Shown one piece after another: positions 1 through 8,487 of a DNA stretch of 64,000 bases (position 1 is the first letter of the stretch; each line of letters starts with the position of its first letter). The translations under genes were made by a program, and so were the position numbers. The notes beneath the pieces were generated by a model. The model worked only from the letters and a program-made list of their open reading frames with translations. It was not told the DNA's origin and did no database searches. Source of the stretch: Mesorhizobium muleiense (GTDB taxonomy: Bacteria; Pseudomonadota; Alphaproteobacteria; Rhizobiales; Rhizobiaceae); contig NZ_FNEE01000017.1 of NCBI RefSeq assembly GCF_900099905.1, positions 1 through 64,000 of the forward strand. Reading direction: 5' to 3'.

Positions 1-195
1 AGGCGCGGAACCATACGGAGCGATACGGGAAGATTTCTGATTTTGGCCCACGAGAAAGCCAATGAAATCAACGGTCCCGGCACATCCTCCGGGCCCACCA
101 AAATCTTTCGATACCAATCACTTATGGCCAACTTCGCTTAGAAGTGGGCCAATCTAGTTTCTATGCCCCAGGAGTCAGGTGCATCGACTCAAACC
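1..195 (+). repeat. Diverged direct repeat, copy A
   Basis: This stretch aligns over its whole length, with substitutions and small indels, to 49670-49865 in the same orientation. Shared blocks include 'atacgggaagattt', 'aatgaaatca', 'ccaatcacttatggcca' (against 'tcaaccacttatggtca') and 'tcaggtgcat'. No intact reading frame lies inside it. The 'gaagtggg(g)ccaat' segment reminds me of terminal regions of IS21-type elements, but that is only an impression. The window edge may cut the left end. Confidence 0.7.
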
Positions 196-681
196 ATGAG
201 CGGGAAGGGCGAGTTATGCCTGCTCTTAAATTCTATTGTCGTCCTGTTCGTCAGTCAGGTTTGTGCAGCCATGTATAGTCCAGCTATTTCAAGGCTGGAA
301 AGACCCTTGGACGACGCGTGCGGCAAAAGGCGGTAACGACGTGTGAATGGGATGGTTGGCTCGACCGATCGAGAATGCCGCGGCGGCAAGTAAGCTGGTG
401 TCAACACAGCTGGGCGTACCGCCAACAGGCGAGAGGCACAGCCGTTGCTCACTGCTCAAAGCGGCGTCTTCCGACTTTCGCGGGATATCACCCATGCTCG
501 CAACGGGTCTGCCATAGACTTTCGCATCGCCTGACCGGTGCTTCCGTCCGATGGTGGCGCAGGCCGAAGCCGTGCAACTTCCTCCTTAGACGCCAGGTGG
601 CGGTCCATGGAGGCTCATGCCAAATCCACGGGCGCCAGCGGCGGAGGTGGCCGATACGGCCGTGGTCAGCAGGAGACAAAC
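196..681. other. Gene-free stretch upstream of the MBL-fold gene
   Basis: Open frames exist on both strands here (for example about 318-731 plus) but they have no recognisable protein content, no good ribosome binding site, and composition typical of overlapping GC-rich frames. No hairpin or promoter stands out. The last bases carry the ribosome binding site of the following gene. Confidence 0.5.
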
Positions 682-1641
682 ATGACCCTGGACAACATTT
701 CACACCCCTCGATCCAGCATTGCGCCGATAGCCTGAACGCCAAGCACAGCAACGGTAGACCGGAGCCCGAATTGGTTCCGTCGCGCTACGCGCTGCGGGT
801 CGGCGACATCGAAGTGCTGGTGATCAGCGATGGAGTGCTGCCGATACCAGCCCCGGTTATGGCATACAACGTCGACCCGGCCGTCCGGGCGGCCTGGCTG
901 GACGACATGTTCCTGCCGCCGGACGTGCTCGAGTGGCCGCTGAACGTGGTCGTCGTACGCAGCGGCGGCCGGACCATACTCGTGGACGCCGGGCTGGGAA
1001 TGGACCCGGACTTGCACTTGCCGAGGGCCGGGCGGTTGGTCTCGCGACTGGAGGCAGCCGGCATCGATCTCGCATCCGTCACCGACGTGGTGCTGACCCA
1101 TATGCATATGGACCATATCGGCGGGCTGCTCATCGACGGGGTGAAGGACCAGTTGCGTCCGGATCTGCGGATTCACGTGGCGGCCGCCGAGCTCAAGTTC
1201 TGGGAGTCGCCCGATTTCTCCCGCGCCTCCATGCCAACGGGGTTCCCGGATGCGCTTCGGCGGGCGGCCAAGCGGTTCGTGAACGAGTACCGCAGCCAGT
1301 TGCGGCCGTTTGAGACGGAGCACGAGGTGGCGCCGGGGGTGGTTGTCACGCTCACCGGCGGCCACACCCCCGGGCACAGCGTGGTCCGCCTGGCGTCCGG
1401 CGGCGATAGGCTGACCTTCGCCGGCGACGCCGTGTTCCAGGTCGGGTTCGACCAACCCGACTGGCACAACGGCTTCGAACACGACCCTGAGGAGGCGGCC
1501 CGCGTCCGCATCAATCTTTTGCGGGAGCTGGCCGCGACCCGTGAGCCGCTGGTGGCCACTCACCTGCCATTCCCTTCCATCTGCCATGTGGCGGTGGACG
1601 GCGATGTCTTTCGTTGCGTACCGGCTGTCTGGGACTACTGA
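682..1641 (+). CDS. MBL-fold metallo-hydrolase
   Basis: This is a 319-residue metallo-beta-lactamase-superfamily hydrolase. The metal-binding HxHxDH motif is complete (LTHMHMDHIGG, H140, H142, D144, H145), followed by a GGHTPGHS histidine, the FAGDAVF aspartate and a C-terminal ATHLPF histidine, so two zinc sites are predicted. No export signal is visible, so it is probably cytoplasmic. The length and the 'DVVLTHMHMDHIGG' context resemble the lactonase/esterase-like branch, but the substrate cannot be read from sequence. The start was set at 682 because AGGAG lies eight bases upstream; a longer frame reaching back to 538 has a low-complexity Gly/Arg-rich N-terminus unlike the family. Confidence 0.88.
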   Translation: MTLDNISHPSIQHCADSLNAKHSNGRPEPELVPSRYALRVGDIEVLVISDGVLPIPAPVMAYNVDPAVRAAWLDDMFLPPDVLEWPLNVVVVRSGGRTILVDAGLGMDPDLHLPRAGRLVSRLEAAGIDLASVTDVVLTHMHMDHIGGLLIDGVKDQLRPDLRIHVAAAELKFWESPDFSRASMPTGFPDALRRAAKRFVNEYRSQLRPFETEHEVAPGVVVTLTGGHTPGHSVVRLASGGDRLTFAGDAVFQVGFDQPDWHNGFEHDPEEAARVRINLLRELAATREPLVATHLPFPSICHVAVDGDVFRCVPAVWDY

Positions 1642-1693
1642 CCCGCTTGTCGGGTCAGAGCCGCACCAGGTCGGCATCGAGACTTATCGCGCC

Positions 1694-1900
1694 ATGATCG
1701 TGTGCTCGTGCAATGTGTTGAGCGATCAGGATGTCCGCTCCGCCGTCAAGGCGGAGCGGACGTGCTCGATCCGCCAGGTCTATGGCTGTCTCGGCTGCAG
1801 CGCCTCGTGCGGCCGTTGCGCGCGTACTATCCGCCGCATCATTGACGAGGCGCTCGCCAGCGCTCGTGCGGCATCCTGCAACGGCCGCACGCAGTCCTGA
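1694..1900 (+). CDS. bfd: Bfd-like (2Fe-2S)-binding protein
   Basis: This 68-residue protein resembles bacterioferritin-associated ferredoxin. An N-terminal CxC pair (IVCSCNVLSDQDV) and a later C-rich VYGCLGCSASCGRC segment match the BFD-like [2Fe-2S] fold, in which four of these cysteines hold the cluster. Bfd normally passes electrons to bacterioferritin to release stored iron; no bacterioferritin gene is in this window, so a partner must lie elsewhere or the role differs. It follows the MBL-fold gene by 52 bases and may be co-transcribed. The start codon is the only in-frame ATG preceding the first cysteine pair. Confidence 0.8.
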   Translation: MIVCSCNVLSDQDVRSAVKAERTCSIRQVYGCLGCSASCGRCARTIRRIIDEALASARAASCNGRTQS

Positions 1901-2049
1901 CTCGGCCGCCTCGGCCGTCCGGCGCAGCCTTTCAGTCAGGAGCCCATAGACCAACGTATCGGATGCATGCGTCCTCGGCATGATAGTTCGAACACTGGAA
2001 AGACTGGCATGCTTGGGTCCTCCACAACCCCAACCAAGGAGCATCGGAA

Positions 2050-2208
2050 ATGACGCTCGGATTCGTTCTTTCGAGGATCTTCCTGAGGGTCTGGGCCGTC
2101 GACACGACGGCGCAGCCGGTTAGGCGCGGCGGTAACGGGTTTGCGCGCGCGATGGTCCGGCCGATCTACTTACGCGTCCCGTCGAGGAAGGTTCGTGACC
2201 GCGAGTGA
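2050..2208 (+). CDS. Possible 52-residue basic small protein
   Basis: A short frame begins at an ATG with a strong AAGGAG site seven bases upstream (2037-2042). The product starts MTLGFVLSRIFLRVWAV and is rich in arginine with a short hydrophobic N-terminal segment. I recognise no family. It sits in the 393-base gap before the cytochrome b gene, whose remainder shows nothing else. The main support is the well-placed ribosome binding site, so treat this as tentative. Confidence 0.38.
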   Translation: MTLGFVLSRIFLRVWAVDTTAQPVRRGGNGFARAMVRPIYLRVPSRKVRDRE

Positions 2209-2293
2209 ACCCGCTCATCCGTGTTAAAGGACGGCTGGCCAAGGAGCGCCGACCGATATCAATACCGGCAATTTCAAAACCAGAGGCACTCCG

Positions 2294-3547
2294 ATGAGCG
2301 GTGGGCATTCCACCTATATTCCCAAGACCAGGATCGGACGCTGGTTCGACGCCCGCCTGCCGGTGCCGCGCCTGGTGCATGATCAGTTCATCGTCTACCC
2401 GGTTCCGCGCAACCTGAACTACGCCTATTCGTTCGGCGGCATCCTGTCGATGATGCTGGCCGCGCAGATCGTTACCGGCGTCGTGCTGGCCATGCACTAC
2501 GCGGCCGACACGACACTGGCCTTCAATTCCGTAGACAAGATCATGCGCGACGTGAATTCCGGCTGGCTGTTGCGCTACCTGCACTCCAACGGCGCGTCGT
2601 TCTTCTTCATCGCGGTCTACGTCCATGTCTCCCGTGGCCTCTATTACGGCTCCTACAAGGCGCCGCGCGAACTGCTGTGGGTCCTCGGCTGCACCAACCT
2701 TCTGTTGATGATGGCTACGGCGTTCATGGGTTACGTGCTGCCCTGGGGACAAATGTCGTTCTGGGGCGCGACCGTCATCACCGGCTTCTTCAGCGCCATT
2801 CCGCTGGTCGGCGAATGGATCCAGCAGCTTTTGCTCGGCGGCTTTGCGGTGGACAATCCAACCCTAAACCGCTTCTTTGCGCTGCATTACCTGCTGCCGT
2901 TCATGCTGACGGGCGTCGTCATCCTGCACATTTGGGCGCTTCACGTCGCCGGCCAGACCAATCCGGCAGGCATCGACGTGAAGTCAAAAACCGACGTCGT
3001 GGACTTCACGCCCCATGCCACAATGAAAGATGTGCTCGGGGCCGTGGTGTTCCTGCTCGCCTTTGCGTACTTCGTGTTCTACGTGCCGAACTATCTCGGG
3101 CATCCAGACAACTACACCGCCGCCGACCCGTTGAAGACGCCGGCGCATATCGTGCCCGAGTGGTACTTCCTGCCCTTCTACGCGATCCTGCGCGCCGTCA
3201 CCTTCAACATCGGGCCGGTCGACTCGAAGCTCGGCGGCGTGCTCGCCATGTTCGGCGCCATCGCCGTGTTGTTCTTCGTGCCCTGGCTCGACACGTCGAA
3301 AGTGCGCTCGGCCGTCTACCGGCCTTGGTACAGGCGGTTCTTCTGGCTGTTTGTCGCCAACGCCCTCTTCCTTGGCTGGCTGGGGTCCAAGCCGGCGGAA
3401 GGCTGGTATATCCCCGCCATGCAGGTGTCGACCCTCTACTACTTCGCGTTCTTTCTCGTCGTCATGCCGCTGCTGGGCGTGATCGAGACGCCGCGCCGGC
3501 TACAGAACTCGATAACCGAAGCGATTCTGGAGAAAGGCAAGGATTAA
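2294..3547 (+). CDS. petB: Cytochrome b of the bc1 type
   Basis: This 417-residue integral membrane protein is the diheme cytochrome b subunit of a quinol:cytochrome c oxidoreductase. The four axial heme histidines are present with bc1-type spacing of 14 (H97/H111 and H198/H212), and the quinol-site PEWY motif is at 288-291. About eight membrane spans are visible, as expected of the fused bacterial form. Neither a Rieske protein nor cytochrome c1 is adjacent, unlike the usual petABC operon, so it is probably a second, orphan copy or works with subunits encoded elsewhere. It is followed after 52 bases by an MscS-type channel gene on the same strand. Confidence 0.92.
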   Translation: MSGGHSTYIPKTRIGRWFDARLPVPRLVHDQFIVYPVPRNLNYAYSFGGILSMMLAAQIVTGVVLAMHYAADTTLAFNSVDKIMRDVNSGWLLRYLHSNGASFFFIAVYVHVSRGLYYGSYKAPRELLWVLGCTNLLLMMATAFMGYVLPWGQMSFWGATVITGFFSAIPLVGEWIQQLLLGGFAVDNPTLNRFFALHYLLPFMLTGVVILHIWALHVAGQTNPAGIDVKSKTDVVDFTPHATMKDVLGAVVFLLAFAYFVFYVPNYLGHPDNYTAADPLKTPAHIVPEWYFLPFYAILRAVTFNIGPVDSKLGGVLAMFGAIAVLFFVPWLDTSKVRSAVYRPWYRRFFWLFVANALFLGWLGSKPAEGWYIPAMQVSTLYYFAFFLVVMPLLGVIETPRRLQNSITEAILEKGKD

Positions 3548-3599
3548 CACCGAAGGATCGCTCGTCAGGCTCCGAGGCGAGGATTTGTGCGAGGATTTT

Positions 3600-5153
3600 A
3601 TGGATTCTTATCCGGTCACGAGCTGGTGGAATGCTCCCCATCTCTACATGGTGCTGGTCGGTCTCGCCGGCATAGTCGTTTGGCACGTCATTCCGCGGCG
3701 GCTCTCCACCACCAGGCTGATTGTCCAGATCGCATTCTTCCTTACCATGTCGGTCCTGCTGCTTGACGGAGCCGTGCTCCCCTACGAACCGACACGGGGC
3801 ACCGAGACAACCGCTAGCGCAATCCTCGTCGGTTCGGCCAAGTTGCTGTGGTGGGTTCACCTCGCCTGGGCGCTGATCGGGTTTGTCCGCATCTATCTCG
3901 TGTTCGAGCGAAAGCCGCGCGAGGCGCGCCTTCTGCAGGACCTCGTCGTCGGCGCCGTCTATGTTGGGATGCTGCTGTCGATCCTGGCTTTCGTCTTCGG
4001 TGCGCCGGTCGGAACGCTGATCGCCACCTCGGGCGTCTTTGCCATCGTACTCGGACTGGCGCTCCAGAATACGCTGAGCGACGTCTTTTCGGGCATCGCG
4101 CTCACCCTCGGCCGACCTTATGTGCTTGGGGACTGGATCGTTTTGAGCGACGGCACCGAAGGCCGCGTCGTGGAGACCAACTGGCGATCGACCCACCTGC
4201 TCACTTTGGCGCATAACGTGGTGGCGCTGCCGAACAGCTTCCTCGCGAAGCTAGGGCTGACCAATGTCAGCAGCCCTGAGGAGAGCCATGGGCTGTGCGT
4301 CACGATAAGATTGGCGCCGACCAAGATGCCGGCGATCGTCGCGGACGTCATGAACGCGGCCTTACAAAGCAGCAACACAATACTGAGGGAGCCGCCGCCA
4401 GTGGTCGCCATCAAAGCTCTGGATGCGACGGCGATCGAGGTCGATTTGTTTTTTCGGGTCGCAAATGTTGGCCAGCGTATTCCAGCGACGAACGAAATCT
4501 TCGATCTTGTCTACCGTCATTCCAAGTCCGCGGGTTTGCGGCTGGCAATGCCACCCTCCTCTTCGATTCTCATGAATGACTTGCCGAACGAAGAGACGGC
4601 AAATCTCCCAGAAGTCACGCCGATCAAGCTTATAAATGCCATACCAGTATTCTCGGCGTTGACGGACAACGAAAAAGAAGCCCTCGCGGCAACGGTTACG
4701 GTGCGCACCTATCGCAAGGGCGACATCATAGCACGACAGGGAGAGATGCTGCCCTCCCTCATGATTGTTCGGACGGGCATCATTGTCCGAGAGCGCGGCG
4801 AAGATGACGCCCATCCGCAGGAGATCGGCCACCTCGCTCCCGGCGACTTTTTCGGAGAGACCGGTCTGCTCGCGGGCATTGGCGAGACCTCGACCTTGCG
4901 CGCGATGAGCCACGTCGTGGTCTACGAGATTGACCAGCAAAGCTTCGCGCCCCTGCTGCTCGACCGGCCCGAAATGGCTGAAGATCTTGCGGCGGTCCTC
5001 TCAGCCAGAGTGTCCCTCGGCGGTAGCCGCACCGGACAAGAGCACACGGATTCGAAATTCGCGCTGCTCAAAGCCATGCAGACGATCTTTCACCCAGCAC
5101 CGTTCCGGCGCGTTTCGAGCGCCGGCAGACCGGGCCTACAAGAAGGGAGGTAG
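3600..5153 (+). CDS. MscS-family channel with a cyclic nucleotide-binding domain
   Basis: This protein of about 517 residues has N-terminal membrane spans (from about residue 12), a pore-lining MscS segment (ATSGVFAIVLGLALQNT followed by LSDVFSGIALTLGRPY), the beta-domain sequence GDWIVLSDGTEGRVVETNWRSTHL, and a C-terminal cNMP-binding domain (IPVFSALTDNEKEAL through GDFFGETGLLAG and STLRA). The FGE and R-A positions of the phosphate-binding cassette are present. Channels of this plan belong to the bacterial cyclic-nucleotide-gated MscS superfamily, mostly weakly mechanosensitive. Start chosen at ATG 3600 with GAGG five bases upstream; a TTG at 3585 is in frame. No cyclase lies nearby. Confidence 0.88.
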   Translation: MDSYPVTSWWNAPHLYMVLVGLAGIVVWHVIPRRLSTTRLIVQIAFFLTMSVLLLDGAVLPYEPTRGTETTASAILVGSAKLLWWVHLAWALIGFVRIYLVFERKPREARLLQDLVVGAVYVGMLLSILAFVFGAPVGTLIATSGVFAIVLGLALQNTLSDVFSGIALTLGRPYVLGDWIVLSDGTEGRVVETNWRSTHLLTLAHNVVALPNSFLAKLGLTNVSSPEESHGLCVTIRLAPTKMPAIVADVMNAALQSSNTILREPPPVVAIKALDATAIEVDLFFRVANVGQRIPATNEIFDLVYRHSKSAGLRLAMPPSSSILMNDLPNEETANLPEVTPIKLINAIPVFSALTDNEKEALAATVTVRTYRKGDIIARQGEMLPSLMIVRTGIIVRERGEDDAHPQEIGHLAPGDFFGETGLLAGIGETSTLRAMSHVVVYEIDQQSFAPLLLDRPEMAEDLAAVLSARVSLGGSRTGQEHTDSKFALLKAMQTIFHPAPFRRVSSAGRPGLQEGR

Positions 5154-5285
5154 CCATGAGCATCCGACAACCGGCGTCGCAGACATCGATTTGCCGGTGT
5201 CCAGTGAACCTGTGAGCGGTTTCAAGGTACGGCGCGTATTGCCCTCCAGGGGCGCGCTGTGAGCCGGCACCCTATTGGCTTGCAG

Positions 5286-6044
5286 TTAATCCTGCCGGGC
5301 CTCCATGGCGGGCAGGCGCAATATCACTGTCGTGCCCGAGCCGACGGCGCTTTCGATATCGACGCGCCCGCCGTGGCGCTCGGCAAAATGCTTCACCATC
5401 GGCAGGCCGACGCCGCCCAGGCCCGTGCCCTTGGTAGTGAAAAAGGGATCGAAGGCGCGGAGCACGGTCTCCCGCGTCATTCCGATTCCACTGTCTTCGA
5501 TACGGAGCTCGACGACGGTGCCAGGATCCTGAACGACCACGGCGGCGTTTATCGAGATAAACCCGCCGTACGGCATCGCGTCGCGCGCGTTGAATACGAG
5601 ATTCAAGACCGCGTTCTGCAAACCCAGCGGATCGCATTTTGCAGCGGGTAGATCGCGTCCAAGGCGAACTTCGAGACGAACGTTCGGCTCCCATGCGCTT
5701 CGGACAAGGTTTTCGACCTCGGCCAAGCAGGCGCCCACGCTTGCATGTTCCGGCGCTCGATGACTTGCCGCGGCCCGGCCGACCGTCTCCCTGACAAGCG
5801 CGGCGGCTTGCTGCAGGGCGGTCCTGGCGCTGGCGATTACGGGGTCGAGAGCTGGAGCCGTCGAGACGCTCGGGTCGCGGGCGACCTGATTCAGTGCAGA
5901 TGAAGCGACCTGAATTAGATTGCCCAGATCATGAACAATGCCGGCCGTCGACTGCTCTGCCGGCGGGTCGGACAGGGGAACATCAGTAGTTCGGTTAAAG
6001 ACATGATTGTCGGCCGTGCCTGATCTTGTTTCCGCGCCTGACAT
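5286..6044 (-). CDS. Compact soluble sensor histidine kinase
   Basis: The product is about 252 residues. An H-box centred on H38 (TAGIVHDLGNLIQ) is followed by a helical dimerisation segment and a full HATPase_c domain: N-box LNLVFNARDAM, G1 EDSGIGM, F-box FDPFFTTKG and G2 GLGGVGLPMVKHF. No membrane span or sensory domain precedes the H-box, so the signal is probably received through partner proteins. No receiver-domain gene is adjacent. The start at 6044 has GAGGG seven bases upstream; an in-frame ATG at 6113 lacks a clear site. It is convergent with the MscS gene and divergent from the hydrolase at 6401. Confidence 0.85.
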   Translation of the reverse strand: MSGAETRSGTADNHVFNRTTDVPLSDPPAEQSTAGIVHDLGNLIQVASSALNQVARDPSVSTAPALDPVIASARTALQQAAALVRETVGRAAASHRAPEHASVGACLAEVENLVRSAWEPNVRLEVRLGRDLPAAKCDPLGLQNAVLNLVFNARDAMPYGGFISINAAVVVQDPGTVVELRIEDSGIGMTRETVLRAFDPFFTTKGTGLGGVGLPMVKHFAERHGGRVDIESAVGSGTTVILRLPAMEARQD

Positions 6045-6400
6045 TTTAATGCCCTCGTTTGTTCGGTCGACCCTGGCAATCCGGTCGTGTGAGGACACTA
6101 TATTGAGGAGCATTTCCGGGTCGATTGGATGGAGGACGAGGGCGAGCCATACGGCGGTATACGTCTCGCTGCAGTTTTCGCCGGATTGATCGTCATGGCG
6201 GCGCGGCCTTGCCCCGGCGATGCATTCGATCGATGCCGGGAACTCCCCGTGCGCCGACCACCGGCTACAGCTGCCACTCCCCCGGGTGCATCATCCTAGA
6301 CTTTCGGATCGCCTGACCGAGCCGTCCGTCGAATATTTTCGCGCGCCAAGTGGGCGCATTCTTCTCGGTATCGGACGACCCGCCGCACAGGAGAAGACAC
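6045..6400. other. Divergent intergenic region
   Basis: These 356 bases separate a minus-strand histidine kinase from a plus-strand hydrolase and should hold promoters for both. I see no convincing promoter, operator palindrome or coding frame; short frames here have no recognisable content. The CACAGGAGAAG before the GTG at 6401 is the hydrolase ribosome binding site. Confidence 0.4.
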
Positions 6401-7186
6401 GTGCACAAGATCATCAGAGCTCTGGCCCTTGTTTACGCATGTTGCGTGTCAGACAGCGCGACGACGCAGGCCGCGGACCATCAGGCAAAACCGACGATCG
6501 TGCTGGTGCACGGGGCCTTTGCTGAATCGTCGAGCTGGAACGGTGTCATCGCCGAGCTCAACCGGGAGGGTTTTCGGACCATCGCTGCGGCCAACCCACT
6601 TCGCGGCGTTGCAAGCGATGCGGCCGCCGTATCGGCCGTCATCGGATCCATCGGCGGACCGGTCGTCCTGGTCGGCCATTCTTACGGCGGGCCAGTCATC
6701 ACCGAGGCAGCTAACGGGAAGAACAATGTGAAAGCGCTGGTCTATGTGGCCGGATTCGCCCCGGACAAAGGCGAGTCCAGTCTCACGCTTTCGGGGAAGT
6801 TCCCAGGCAGCACGCTTGGCGAGGCGCTCCTGCCGGTGGCGCGGCCGGATGGAGGACAGGACCTCTACATCCAGCCGGAAAAGTTTCACCTGCAGTTCGC
6901 GGCCGATGTGCCGGCAGCGCAGGCCAGCCTGATGGCGGCGACACAACGCCCGGTGGCTGACGCCGCCTTGGCAGAACCCTCCGGCGCGCCTTCTTGGAAG
7001 ACAATTCCATCCTACGCGATCTACGGCTCGGCGGATCGGAATATCCCGCCGGCGGTCATGAAGTTCATGGCCGAGCGCGCGCATTCGGTGAAGACCATCG
7101 TCGTCGAGGGCGGGTCGCACGCGCTGATGGTCTCGCGTCCAGAAGCGATCGCCTTGCTCATAGAGGAAGCCGCATCGGCGCAGTGA
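6401..7186 (+). CDS. Exported alpha/beta hydrolase
   Basis: This alpha/beta-fold hydrolase has 261 residues, with a putative signal peptide (MHKIIRALALVYACC to about residue 25), the oxyanion-side LVHGAF motif, and the nucleophile elbow VGHSYGG with Ser94. A plausible acid is in YGSADRNIPP and the histidine in EGGSHALM. The pattern matches the esterase/EstC-like group of small alpha/beta hydrolases; substrate unknown. The GTG start at 6401 is preferred because CAGGAGAAG precedes it and it yields a clean signal peptide; the frame extends back to 6350. It heads a plus-strand run of detoxification-type genes that reaches 12696. Confidence 0.83.
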   Translation: MHKIIRALALVYACCVSDSATTQAADHQAKPTIVLVHGAFAESSSWNGVIAELNREGFRTIAAANPLRGVASDAAAVSAVIGSIGGPVVLVGHSYGGPVITEAANGKNNVKALVYVAGFAPDKGESSLTLSGKFPGSTLGEALLPVARPDGGQDLYIQPEKFHLQFAADVPAAQASLMAATQRPVADAALAEPSGAPSWKTIPSYAIYGSADRNIPPAVMKFMAERAHSVKTIVVEGGSHALMVSRPEAIALLIEEAASAQ

Positions 7187-7247
7187 CGAAACCGGCCGCC
7201 TCGCGCCGGCTGCATTCAACAAGTGCAAGCCCCCAGGAGACATCGAC

Positions 7248-7625
7248 ATGAAAATCGTGGTCATTGGCGGCACTCGGTACATCCGGTTAGCGACCGTCGA
7301 AAGGTTGCGTCAACAGGGGCACGACGTCGTGGCGGCGTCGCCGCAACGTCGTGCCCTCACAACAGCGGCACCTCATGATCCCGGCCACGCTGGCAGACCT
7401 CTTCGGGAATTCCTCGAGAACACCGCCTCCGTCCTGCGCCACCTATGGCACGGCCGACAGCTTTGGCTTCGGCTACTACGGCAGCGCCTCGGAGGTCCTG
7501 GGTTGGGGCCAAGCGAGGGACGGCTGCGAAGACAATGTCGCTTGAGCCAAGCCCTTGCGCTGGCGGTCGAGCGAGTCGCGGACGCGCGTCGCTCTCATCG
7601 AGGAATTCAGGGCCGGCACGGTTAG
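7248..7625 (+). pseudogene. Decayed copy of the downstream NAD(P)-binding gene
   Basis: After a good ribosome binding site (CCAGGAGAC) the frame opens MKIVVIGGTRYIRL, and its first 32 residues align with the start of the intact gene at 7680 (MKIVIIGGTGLIGS). The dinucleotide-binding glycines of that motif are replaced by Arg/Tyr/Arg. After about residue 32 the similarity stops and the frame becomes arginine-rich and unlike any protein I know. It looks like a truncated tandem duplicate whose remainder was replaced or scrambled. A short peptide could still be made from it. Confidence 0.6.
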
Positions 7626-7679
7626 AGCCGCCGGCGTTGTTCCAAGTAGATCTTTTCGAAGTCAGAACAGGAGAATGAA

Positions 7680-8450
7680 ATGAAAATCGTAATCATCGGT
7701 GGCACCGGACTTATCGGCTCCAAGACCGTCGCAAGGCTGAGCGTGAAGGGCCACGACGTGTTGGCGGCGTCGCCAAGTGGCGGCGTCAACACCTTCACCG
7801 GTGAAGGATTGGATAAGGCTCTTGCCGGGGCGGATGTTGTCATCGACCTCGCCAATTCGCCGTCGTTCGAGGACAAGGCCGTTCTCGAGTTCTTCGAAAC
7901 AGCCGGAAAGAACCTGCTGGCGGCGGAGAAGGCCGCCGGCGTGAAGCATCACATTGCGCTCTCGGTAGTCGGGGCGGAGCGCCTGCCCCGGAGCGGCTAC
8001 CTGCGCGCCAAGATGGCTCAGGAGAAGCTGATCAGGGAGTCGGGAATTCCCTACACGATCGTTCACTCGACCCAGTTCTTCGAGTTCCTTGGCGGCATTG
8101 TGCAGTCGGCAACCGTCGGCGACACGGTCTCGGTATCGTCGGCCTACTTCCAACCCATCGCCGCCGACGATGTTGCAGAGGTGATGGCTGACGTGGCGCT
8201 CTCCCAGCCGATTAACGGCGTGATGGAGATCGGCGGCCCCGAGCCCTTCCGCATGAACGAACTGGTCGCGCGTTTTCTGCAGCTCGCCAACGATCCCAGG
8301 AAGGTGATCGGTGATCCTCATGCGCTCTATTTCGGGACCGAGCTAGACGACCGATCGCTTGTCCCGGGCGCGGGCGCCCGCATCGGTTCGACGCCGTTCG
8401 AAGACTGGTTCGACCACGCCCCGTCTCGGCGAAGCGGTGTTGCGGCGTAA
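7680..8450 (+). CDS. NAD(P)-binding atypical SDR / NmrA-like oxidoreductase
   Basis: The predicted protein is 256 residues. The N-terminal Rossmann motif GGTGLIGS binds NAD(P); the fold continues with DVVIDLANSPSFED, HHIALSVVGAERLP and SGYLRAKMAQEKLI, where a YxxxK-like Tyr/Lys pair appears. This is the pattern of atypical short-chain dehydrogenases of the NmrA/quinone-reductase type, which may reduce quinones or act as redox sensors. GAACAGGAGAATGAA precedes the ATG, giving a strong site. It follows its own decayed partial copy and precedes a Tat-exported hydrolase. Confidence 0.85.
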   Translation: MKIVIIGGTGLIGSKTVARLSVKGHDVLAASPSGGVNTFTGEGLDKALAGADVVIDLANSPSFEDKAVLEFFETAGKNLLAAEKAAGVKHHIALSVVGAERLPRSGYLRAKMAQEKLIRESGIPYTIVHSTQFFEFLGGIVQSATVGDTVSVSSAYFQPIAADDVAEVMADVALSQPINGVMEIGGPEPFRMNELVARFLQLANDPRKVIGDPHALYFGTELDDRSLVPGAGARIGSTPFEDWFDHAPSRRSGVAA

Positions 8451-8487
8451 CGGCGGCATCTGAAGACAACCCGCTAGGGAAACGACG

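Noticed and set aside
318-731. 137-codon plus-strand frame near the left edge
   Set aside because: Tryptophan/arginine/cysteine-rich with no ribosome binding site; it overlaps the start of the MBL-fold gene in another frame.
5156-5215. 19-codon frame after a strong AGGGAGG site, just after the MscS gene
   Set aside because: Ribosome binding site is convincing but the peptide is very short, unrecognised, and followed by a convergent gene, so no regulated partner is present.
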